Below, piece by piece: positions 33,401-45,700 of a stretch of 64,000 nucleotides of DNA. The stretch's first letter is position 1. Each line of letters starts with the position of its first letter. The stretch covers positions 56,737,435-56,801,434 of the forward strand of contig OZ024855.1 of NCBI GenBank assembly GCA_964017155.1, written 5' to 3'. A model generated the notes under the pieces. It was not told where the DNA came from, made no database searches, and was given only the letters and a program-made list of their open reading frames with translations. The translations under genes and the position numbers were made by a program. The DNA is from Oasisia sp. SBJ-2009. Lineage: Eukaryota; Annelida; Polychaeta; Sabellida; Siboglinidae.

Positions 33401-35953
33401 AAAATAGATACACTGTATATGTATATATGAACGATAAATTATTATTAAAATAAATAAATATATATATATAAAAACATTATAAATATAAACCTATACATGA
33501 AAGAGTTAAATAAAATAACACAGTCATTACATTACTTATTATTCCTCAGTATGCTAAAATAAAAAAGTATATGATGACTAGGATGAACTGAGACAGTGAA
33601 CCTAATATCAACTTATCTACTTTGCACCTTGTGCAGGAGGTCTGCCAGGCAAAGTGCCACCACTGTGCCACAACATCTACTTGCTAGCCAGGGGTGGGAA
33701 AGTGCCACCCCTGGCTACCAAGTAGATGTGTTTTTGTCACAAACGTTACTTTTGACTGGTGGCTCCCTCTGTAAGGTCAAATTGCACTGGACATGGCTCT
33801 GGATGACAAGATGCGACAGCTGCTGGACATTTTGCCAATCAAGAAGGTCCAGCGGAACGTGCAACGATTTGAGGGCCCACTGCTTAAGGTTTGTGAAGGT
33901 CATAGTCAAGGTCGTTGTTGTTTTATAGTAATTTTACTAACATAATTCCACACATACATGTGGGGTTTGCAAAAAGTATGTTATCAATAAATAATGTACC
34001 ATTTATGTGTTGGTCAGTTAATAAATTTATAAATATAATGTTATGCTCTAAGGTACTTGACAGTATTAGTAAATGTACTCCATTGCACACAGCAGATGGA
34101 TGTGTTGTTTTATTGTTAATATTACAATAAAATACCCAGATGAAATGTCCTATTTGTAAATGATAACAGATTTAGAAAATACCTAGCTTGAATTTTTGAA
34201 CCAAAATGCATTGTGCTTTATAAAATAGTTTTCACTAACATCATTTTGAAGATATCTCCAATGCCAACATATCTGAAGCAGTAACTGTTCACTTTATTTT
34301 AACATTTTTTATCTGTGAATCACCAACAGATCAGCATTACAAAATACTAAAATTTGTGTTCTGTTTTCATGTTGACAGAAAAGTCGTATTTTTGGCTGGA
34401 AACCCACCTGGGTGGTCCTCGAGCGAGGCGTGCTGGGAGTCTTCAAGTGTCGGTGAGACGAACTAGAGAATTAGTTTTTAAAATAAAACAAATGGGTCCC
34501 CATCCAAAATGCCATAGCCATGCCCACAAAGTGTTATTATAATTACTCTGAAGTACATGTACAGTGACGTTCTGTGTATGTTTACTTTATGTAAGGCTGT
34601 TGGCTTTGTTGCCACACAGAACTCTGTAATAACAAAACAGTTTTCTTGAATACAATTGCCGTCAATAGGCCAATTATTTTACAATGTCGGAAATGAATAT
34701 ACATTAAAAATATGAACATTATCAAGTTAGAGACTGTTTGAGACATTTTGATTTAAATACAACATACCCCGGGGTATGCAATGTAAAAGATCTCAAACAT
34801 AGAATTCACACATTTTTTATTACAAAGTATTAAATATATTGTATTTTTACAATGAGTGGGTAATTTACCAATGTTTTTACTTTGCTGTTGGAATTAGATT
34901 TAAATTGTACAAATGCTTGAGTCTGGCCTCATCATAGGATGTACATAATGAGATTATACACAACAGCCATGGTTGCTTCAAGATGGCTGGTATTTATATT
35001 TCCACCACTGCACAAACAAGACCTTATTGAATAAACTAACAACACTATATTTTCATTTCCAAGTGCCAATGACAACTTTTGCTCTGTGTATGACTAGCCA
35101 AATGAATTTGTTTGTTGCACTTTTCAGCTTGAACTTTTCAAGGATATTGGCACTATAGAAGTTCTACAATTATTATTATTATTAATGTTGTATTATTAAA
35201 AATAATATTTGTAGGGGTGATGCATCTACAGGATCCAGACGAAAGGCCTTTAAATACCTGGATGATGCCCGTGTACAGGTAAGTCAATCATTCAGTATTA
35301 CATTACTAATCTAGTATAAATAAAAAAGTGTTTACAAATCAATACCTGCATCGTAATATTATCTAGTGTCACTTGTTCGTAATAATTGCTGTAAAATCAT
35401 TTTGTTTTTTAAATAAGAATCGTGGCATGGGCAAGTATGTTCATTCTGTATTTCTCCAAGTTAAGTCATTTATATGACTGAAGCTATAAAAAGTGTTGCA
35501 TATTTGTGTACAAATAATATGTCTATTAATTACTATGAATTCTCCCCGGGGAGTCGAGGTGGTAGAACAGGGACTACTGTGTGAGTGTATAGTACTTTGC
35601 CTACTATTTAAGAACTGACCGTTACTTTCACTTGTTCTCTGGTCCACACTTACGATGACCTTCTCTTCAGGCAAGACTGGACACTGGTCATGTGTTTGGT
35701 GTCCACTTCTCAGACAACACGTCCTTCCTTCTGTCTGTCCTTCCTGGGGACACGGCCGAAGTGACCAGACAGGTAATGTCCCTGTCACATCAGGCTTGTG
35801 GCCGGTGTACAACCTGGGCTAAACAGACTGTTTACAGTTGCAATTTAATTAGTAATAAAGTAATAATAATACTAAAGCTTTACTTGCCATTTTCAACATG
35901 CAAGTACATTTCGTGTTAAACAGGAATGTCTTCTGGTGTTGAGTCACACAATG

Positions 35954-36020
<67 letters not shown>

Positions 36021-36695
36021 AAATGAAATATGACAAATAAATATATAATATATATAAAATGCTCTTTAAAATGATAAATTACAAAATATTATTTTGATCT
36101 AATAAATAAATAATAATATAATTCAGTAGGTTGGATCAGTTTGCCTGTTTTGGCAGTTAAAAAAATAATTCCATTAGACACATCCATCTAGATTCACATA
36201 CAAACTTGCAAATACAGTCCAGAAGTGTATGTAATGTCCAGAAATACACAATCGTTTATGCGTTTTCAAAGCATCATTTAGATGAATTTTTACCCATCCA
36301 ACCAATCAAAGCAAATACAAAATTGAAGTATCTTTGCTGACGAAGAATGTGTCATAAACTTAATAAGTTACATGCAGGATTAAAATTATTCATTTAGATT
36401 TGCCATTACGAAACATTCCTAATAGTATTAATTTATCAATAAAAACAGCAAAGAATATGATATAACTACCAATTATGTCCAATTTGCAGAAATGGGAAAA
36501 CGCATTCAACGAACATATCACATATAGTACACACTTCGTACACCAGGGGGTGACTGTGTCTGATGATGAAGATGACCTTGACATATTGCCTCTTGGTTCT
36601 ATGCAAGATGTTCTCCAGGTAATGGTTTTGTTTGCCTTCTGATCAGATGCTTTTATTATAGGACACATATTTTGGTAGATCTTTCCAACAATTAA

Positions 36696-36731
<36 letters not shown>

Positions 36732-39700
36732 TATTTATACAGTATAGTTATAAATGGTGCTTTTTGGTAATAAGTAATAAGATGTATTGTAATATGAATT
36801 CAAACAAACAGTGTTTTTATATCGTGTAAGGTCTTTTTCCATTTCAAATCTGGGACATGTTGATAATTTCCTCAGAATAAATGCATGGCCATTGGAGACC
36901 AAGTGCACATTTTGTTCAATGAAGATAGCAGTCTGTAAACATGAGAGAGTAGTAAGGTTGACGTGTCATGTTACAGGGGAGTAAACATGAGAGGGTGGTA
37001 AGGTTTACATGTCGTGTTAAAGGGGAGTAAACATGAGAGGGTGGTAATGTTGACGTGTCATGTTACAGGGGAGTAAACATGAGAGGGTGGTAATGTTGAC
37101 GTGTCATGTTACAGGGAAGTAAACATGAGAGGGTGGTAAGGTTGACGTGTCATGTTACAGGGGAGTAAACATGAGAGGGTGGTAAGGTTGACGTGTCATG
37201 TTAAAGGGAAGTAAACATGAGAGGGTGGTAATGTTGACGTGTCATGTTACAGGGGAGTAAACATGAGAGGGTAGTAAGGTTGACGTGTCATGTTACAGGG
37301 AAGTAAACATGAGAGGGTGGTAATGTTGACGTGTCATGTTACAGGGAAGTAAACATGAGAGGGTGGTAAGGTTGACGTGTCATGTTACAGGGAAGTAAAC
37401 ATGAGAGGGTGGTAAGGTTGACGTGTCATGTTACAGGGGAGTAAACATGAGAGGGTGGTAAGGTTGACGTGTCATGTTACAGGGAAGTAAACATGAGAGG
37501 GTGGTAAGGTTGACGTGTCATGTTACAGGGAAGTAAACATGAGAGGGTGGTAAGGTTGACGTGTCATGTTACAGGGGAGTAAACATGAGAGGGTGGTAAT
37601 GTTGATGTGTCATGTTACAGGGAAGTAAACATGAGAGGGTGGTAAGGTTGACGTGTCATGTTACAGGGGAGTAAACATGAGAGGATGGTAATGTTGACAT
37701 GTCGTGTTAGAGGGGAGTAAACATGAGAGGGTGGTAAGGTTGACGTGTCGTGTTACAGGGGAGTAAACATGAGAGGGTAGTAAGGTTGACGTGTCATGTT
37801 ACAGGGGAGTAAACATGAGAGGGTGGTAAGGTTGACGTGTCGTGTTACAGGGGAGTAAACATGAGAGGGTGGTAAGGTTGACGTGTCGTGTTACAGGGGA
37901 GTAAACATGAGAGGGTAGTAAGGTTGACGTGTCATGTTACAGGGGAGTAAACATGAGAGGGTAGTAAGGTTGACGTGTCATGTTACAGGGGAGTAAACAT
38001 GAGAGGGTAGTAAGGTTGACGTGTCATGTTACAGGGGAGTAAACATGAGAGGGTGGTAAGGTTGACGTGTCGTGTTACAGGGGAGTAAACATGAGAGGGT
38101 AGTAAGGTTGACGTGTCATGTTACAGGGGAGTAAACATGAGAGGGTGGTAAGGTTGACGTGTCGTGTTACAGGGGAGTAAACATGAGAGGGTAGTAACGT
38201 TGACATGTCATGTTACAGGGGAGTAAACATGAGAGGGTGGTAAGGTTGACGTGTCGTGTTACAGGGGAGTAAACATGAGAGGGTGGTAATGTTGACGTGT
38301 CATGTTACAGGGGAGTAAACATGAGAGGGTGGTAAGGTTGACGTGTCATGTTACAGGGGAGTAAACATGAGAGGGTGGTAAGGTTGACGTGTCGTGTTAC
38401 AGGGAAGTAAACATGAGAGGGTGGTAATGTTGACGTGTCATGTTACAGGGGAGTAAACATGAGAGGGTGGTAAGGTTGACGTGTCATGTTACAGGAGAGT
38501 GCTGCCCATCACCACCTCCTGGAGAAAGAGGTGCAGCAACTAACAGCGGCCCTGGATGCTTTGCCTGCCAACCAACTCAACGATAAAGCAGGTCAGTCAA
38601 TACTTGAGAAATAAATGTCACCAAACAGCCTGTGTCTGTTCCTAATTTATTTACTAATAGAATGTTGATGATGGCATGCTGTAGTAAATCAGTTGAAAGT
38701 ACACTGATGGTCAAATTGCATTTGTTAAACTTGAAAGTACACTGCTTGTCAAATTGCATTTGTGAAACTGAAATAGTGTTTGCAAATTCATTATTGCACC
38801 CATGAAATTATTCTAGAATATATAATATGTTTAAATAATGTGTTTGTTGTGCTGCATACATATTGTGGATGCATGTTTCAAGGTGTGGTGTGTATGTGTA
38901 CAGTTATATGAATTTTGCGTGTATGTTGTGATTGTTTGTGTATATGTAGTTGATAAACATTATTGTGCATGCACATTGATATATGAGTGTAATTGTGTGC
39001 ATAAGAATATGTATGCTAACTTTTAAGTTGTTCGTGGGTAATTTCAAGCGTTACTCTAGGATGTGATATTTACTGACATTCGCAACCATGTTCCTCATGG
39101 CCGCACATGTTCCACGTGGCCGCACATGTTCCACATGGCCGCACATGTTCCACATGGCCGCACATGTTCCACATGGCCGCACACCACAAGACCTGTTGTG
39201 TTGACAGTGGCCCTGCTGCAGACCTGTGACCGTCTGGCTCAGATTGTGCAGCTGTCGAAGGAGATGTGTTCCTCTCTCTCTCACTGTCTCGACGTCTTCA
39301 CACAACAGGAGCAGGTTGGATCTTCTCATTCTATAAGGAGTTTGTTTATTTGTGTTTTTGTTTTGTAAAAGTGACATTATCTGTATTATAAAAAACCAGT
39401 GTTTGTTGGTACTTTGTAGTGCAAAATCTCCATCAGTTTTGCATAGTTGACATTTTGTTGGCTCTCTGGGGTGATTGCAGAGTTAGACACTTTCTAAATT
39501 CATCCTGGGTGTAGAGAACTTAGCCGGTTCAATATTTCATAAGGCTATGCATGGAGTATGCCACACATTAACATCTTGTTGCACCATGATGTGACCGCAC
39601 GATGTAATTTTGGGACACACTGAACCAATGTAACACAATTTCGAAACGTTTCAATGCGGAGCCTGCCTTTTTACCAGACGCAAGATTGTGAAAGTGGTCC

Positions 39701-42700
39701 TTAAGATTTAACACTGTTAGCGTATTGTGTCCAGGAGAGTGGGATGGCACCTTAAGGACCATCATTTTCAAAAGCTTTAGTCCGGGGACTGCCCCTTTCC
39801 CCCAAGCATCATTGGGTAACTCGGCTGCATTTCAACATTTGAGTGTGTCTCAGAAATAGTTCACGTGACCTTTCCGTCCTGATGCAGCAGAATGTTAATG
39901 TGTGGCCTCTGTCACGTGGCGGGCGCTAGCAAAGTGGCAAAATGTTGGTGCCTGTCAAGCTATGACTTTTTCAAGCGTCGCTGACTTAACTGTGCATACG
40001 AAAGTATAATTCAGATTCCGAATCAGTAGGAATATGAGTTAATAAATGAGTCAGCTTCTCGGAGTGCAGTGATGAAATTAGTAATTGGTTCACCACCCAA
40101 GTTGGCGTGTGACAGGGATGTTTACTCTCACCTACCATTTTCAATGTCTTCCTCAAAAACATCATTATGGAGGCCTTCGATGGCTTTGAAGGGACGGTAA
40201 ACATTGGAGGTAGATCAATCACCAACCTACGCTTCACTGACGATGTAGATCTGGTGGAAGGCAAAGCTGAAGAACTGATCAACCTGATACGTAGACTTGA
40301 CGAGAGTGCAAAGAGATTTCACATGCAAATCAGTGCACAAAAAACAGTGATGATGATGGGAACCAATGAGGATGTAGCAGTAACTATAACCGTGAAGATC
40401 AGGAAATTTTTACACAGGTGAAATACCTTGACGCAAAATCTAATCAAGAAATCAAGATCAGGATTGATGTAGCTACTTAGCTACGTCATCAATGGCAAAC
40501 CTGGAGAGATAAGAACATATCTATGGAAGTCAGAATGAGTTTGCTGGGAGCATTGACAATGTTAGTTTTCCTCTATGGGTGTGAAACTTGGATGATCACC
40601 AGAGATGGAAAAGTGCATCAGTGCGTCTGTGAGGGACTGACGGCGGAGGATGTTACAGGTGCACTACTCCTCACACACCACAAACAGACAAGTGCGAGAA
40701 CTGATGGAGAGATATGTTGGCAAGCAAGAACATCTGCTGACAGATGTAAAAAGAAGAAATTTGCAGTGATTTGGAAGGAGGAACTGGTGGGTCAAGAAAG
40801 AGAAGAAGATCAATAAAGTCGTGGATCAGCAAAATCAACGAATGGACTAGGTTCATTTTCAATCAACTCATTAAAACAGCTGAGGATAGAGTAGTACATG
40901 TGGAAAACCTGTGTGTCAGGATCCATCATTTGGTCCCCCCATAAGCGACGGACAGACGGACAGACGGACAGACGGACAGACGGACAGACGGACAGACGGA
41001 CAGACGGACAGACGGACAGACAGACGGATGGGTTCATGGACGTATGATGTGATACACATATTTCTAATAAATAAATAAATAATTTATTGTTGGTCTGGTA
41101 CTAATTAACAAAAGCCTTTATGGTATGCTATTTAAAATAGTTATGCTGGCTAGATGTATTGAATGGGGGGATGGGTCCACCCCAGTCACCGAATATTTGG
41201 AGGATAGACCTTGGATCCATAACTGCTTGCCTGATTCATAGACTGACAAGGTGCAGAGGACAGGTTACAGGGGTGCCTGTGTACACTACCCAATCCCACC
41301 TTGGCAAAGAAATTCGTCATCACTCAAATGGGATCAAATTACACAAATTGTAGGAATCTGATGGTTCCCCATAGCATATAAGCACCCAGCAGGCAGTAGA
41401 TCAGCTTAACTTTAAGGGGTGACAGGGCAACGAAAAATTAATCATCTACAATTTGCTTGATGGCTAGCGCCTATTAATATATCAACATAAGCAACATTAT
41501 AGAGCCTGGCATGATGAATATTTACAGGTTACCTGCTGCAGCCAACCAAGCAACTTTTATAATGATTTTCCACTAGGTAGTGGGAAATGTATATCTGAGT
41601 TTATTAATTTTAACTACTAGACCTACAATGTGTATAATAATTATGTAGGGGCTTTATCTTAAGGAAGTGATCAGTCTAGCTATGTGCATGCAAATTAATT
41701 TTTCTGAACTGAGAAGGTGGGGGCATTTCTTATGCTGTCCCCTCAGTGGGGAACTTGTTCCCCTCCTGCCCACTGATCAAAGCCCATGGCAATTGCTGCC
41801 TTGTGAAATGGACCTTTGAAATCACCCACCATTACAGTCATCCAGTGACGTTCTTATGAAAATGACTATAGCATTCCTGCAGCTGGCCTGTGATTGGTTG
41901 ACCCAGCTATGCTCCATCAACTTAGACTAGTTTGCAATAAGCCCTGTCAGAGAAAAAATTCACTTGGTTTTTGCATTAAGTTAAAGCTGAAATAAATAAT
42001 AAAATCATTTATGGCATTTATGACAGACCTAACAGCTATGGCTGTGAGTTGAATTAATTATGGGACAATACGTAATAGTTAATGCATAATTTAGCTTTGC
42101 AGTAATCCTTTCACGTTTATTGGAATGGTTTCGCAAGTCACAAAAGGCCAAAGTCCATCAGTGTCAATAATTACTCTCTTTCTTAGCCAGCCTTCCTCTG
42201 TTTAAGTAGAAGATAATAAATATCCCCTGTTGCTTGCTAAGGTCAAGGCCACCACATCCCTTTGAAACCTATCATTGTGCCTCTTACAACTGATAGCTCC
42301 CCGATGTGATCTATTTATAGCGGTGCCTGTAAGTAGGCTAGTGCCTTCCTATCTGTGTGGCAGTGTTTTGATGCATGTTTACTGGGGTGGTTTGCGAAGT
42401 TGACTGCCTTTCCCCACCCGCTGTGTGACATACATACATACGTCTGTGCAAATGCAAGTACACCAGACATTACATCATCGCCAACACTGTGTATTTGGCA
42501 GTTTCCTCTAGTGCAGTTTTATGGATTGGGCAGAGGAAATGAGGTATCTATCCTTGCCGATGGACACGTTTAGTCAGAGGTGTTTATGTGGTGTTAAAAC
42601 CTGATGAGGATGTTGGGTTTATTGTGGTTCAGGGTGGCAGGTTATCTTGACATGGCCGTACTTTTGAGACGGGGCATGTGTGTAATGGGGTTTTGTATAT

Positions 42701-45700
42701 CACATGTCTGTCTGTGTTTATCCTGTCTACATATTGACTGAACTGTACTGTACTGTACTGTACTACGCAGTGTGAAGTGATTAATGCAACTGTTAGGGTA
42801 CAACATATTGGGTCAAGATTAGGGTCTAAGACTAAGGTAAAGTTTGTGGGTTTACCTTTTAAGGTTATACATCCGTGAGGATCTACACTGTGCAGTAAGC
42901 GTTGTGGCTAGGGCTGGGATCTGGTGAGTTGAATTAGGGTCTGTGTTTATGGTTGCATGTAGGGGTTATATACAGATCTGTATATGTGGTAGAAAGGGTA
43001 CACATATGTCTGCATGCTAATTGGGGGTCTTGGTGTATGCCTAAGTCTAAGGTTCAGTTGTACTAAGAAAATACATGTCGAGTCTGTGTTAAAAGTACTT
43101 TACAATATACACATGGTAAAGTTAGGATTCTGTACTGTTTATACTTTATGGTATATGGTAAAATTTATGGTGATTAGGCGCTTCGTTTATAATCTAAGGT
43201 ATAGATTTAGTTAGATTTTTATGTTGTTATGTTAAACAATCTACAAAAGAATTAAGTTTCAGTCAGGGTTATTATGATTATGTGATTAAACAATTGGATA
43301 TACAGTGTATCCTATTATTATAAAGCACTGAAATGCATAGGTGCGTAATGTTAATTATATAAATAAATGACATTATATTAGCAAAAATAATTTCTGGCTG
43401 GTACTACGCGTACTTGAAAATGTGGAAGACAGTTTCAGGGCTATTCATAAATTATGTTTGTGTCATCAGTTTGAAAAGTTGAATTAACTCAGACTGAGGG
43501 ACATCCAGGCAAACTGTTTCACATATTATATGTGTATGAGATAAAAAAAACAAATTTTGACCAGCTGTCAAATAGTCACCGTGGTCCATATATGTAACCT
43601 GCATCAAATGTAGCTAGATTTGTTAATACATGATGGCAGGGTTGAAACAACTACCCACTAGTCCATGTGTCTGTACACTAGTAAAGATAAGGGCATCTAG
43701 TAAAGGTCAATGTGTCATCCACCCTACCCTACAGTAGTCAATCAAGCCTTTGTTGGCACAACCATCCACATGCAGGATGTAACTGAATCCCATGTCATTA
43801 AAACATTGATAAATTGCTGCAATTGAATAACTGGCTACAGTAGTGACAGCTTCATTTACTGATAAATTATGACATATTCTTAGGTATAACTATTTTCTTG
43901 ATGTGTATAATTTTCTATGCTGTGTTACTTTTTATATTTATTAATACAGTTCAACAGAGCATTTTCATCATAAAACGGTAATATGAGGTCAATTTCTGGA
44001 ATAGTAATTACGGACAATTCATAATGGTAATTTGGTTGGCTGCCCTGTATCTGGTAGGAGGTACTACTGGTCAATAAGCACAGTTGTCGGCCTTTTTCAA
44101 TTGTGCAGCTCTGTATACAAATCATATCATCAGTTCTTCAGTAATTACTTTTATTATTTTTTTATTACTACTTTGTTACCTTTATGAACGCTGCATTGTT
44201 ATTTAACAGGGGTTGCAAAACAACTTAAATTTGGGTTGTTTTTATCGTCTGCGGGACTAGTAAACCTTTTGGCAGACTAGTAAAGTTTTGTCTTTACTAG
44301 TCCCGCTGTCTAATAAAATAAATGCCAAAGTTCTACCCCTGCCATGATGGGCATAACGTAATTTTGTTATAGTTTTATTATGTGTAGCAAAATGTATAAC
44401 GATATATATATATATATATGTGTGTAATTAATTGGATATAACTACTTACTTGGTAATTAAAATCCCATCAGTTAAATCACTAATAATGCATTAGTTAAAA
44501 CTTGCTGTGTTAGTTAAACGAGGGAGTCTGTTCATAGGTTTCATTTGTGTATTTATGTTCTTATAACACGTTGAAGCTTTATTGCCAGCAAAATTGTGTT
44601 TAGTTACTTTATTAACTTTTTAAATTTTTTCGCAATTTGAAAAATTCCACCTGCAACACATTCAACTGGTAAACACAACAAAATGTATTGCCAATAAAGC
44701 CAAGGGGAGCAGAGGTTGCCCTTTGATGTTTAACTTTCCCACGTTCTAGAGGACAGTCTTCCTGTCACAAACTACTGCACTGTCAGTTGAGCACAGAGAA
44801 GCTGCAGGAGCCATATACAACCTACCATTTATATAATATGGCACAGTATTTTTGTTTTCGTGCATAAATGTCTATTGATGACGTAAATCGAAAAAGAAAA
44901 TTACATTAAGTAAAAAGGACCTACGGGGGTGGGTGGACCTACGGGGGTGGGGTGGACCTACGGGGGGTGGACCTGCGGGGGGGTGGACCTACGGGGGTGG
45001 GTGGACCTATGGGGGGTGGACCTACGGGGGGGTGGACCTACGGGGTGGTGGACCTACGGGGGTGGTGGACCTACGGGGGGGTGGACCTACGGGGTAGTGG
45101 TGGACCTACGGGGGGGTGGACCTACCGGGGGGGGGGGGGGGGTAATCAAACCAAATGAAGCTTGAACGTAACATTGACACCTGACTCTAATTGGCAACTG
45201 AACAAGTTTACAGAGGGTCCAACCCCTGTTATCTATGTATAGCCACCCTGCCCTTCTCAGTCACTTATATGTTGTTGTAAACAGTCTTCAATTTACTAGT
45301 ATTGATCTTCAATTTACTAGTTTTGACACAATCAGCAGATAATCTCTGTAGTGATGTCACCTCTATAGTGATGTCACCTATGCAGTGATGTTACCTCTGT
45401 AGTGATGTCACCTCTATAGTGATGTCACCTCTGTAGTGATGTCACCTCTGTAGTGATGTCACCTCTGTAGTGATGTCACCTCTGTAGTGATGTCACCTCT
45501 ATAGTGATGTCACCTCTGTAGTGATGTCACCTCTGTAGTGATGTCACCTCTGTAGTGATGTCACCTCTATAGTGATGTCACCTCTGTAGTGATGTCACCT
45601 CTGTAGTGATGTCACCTCTGTAGTGATGTCACCTCTGTAGTGATGTCACCTCTGCAGTGATGTCACCTCTGCAGTGATGTCACCTCTGCAGTGATGTCAC

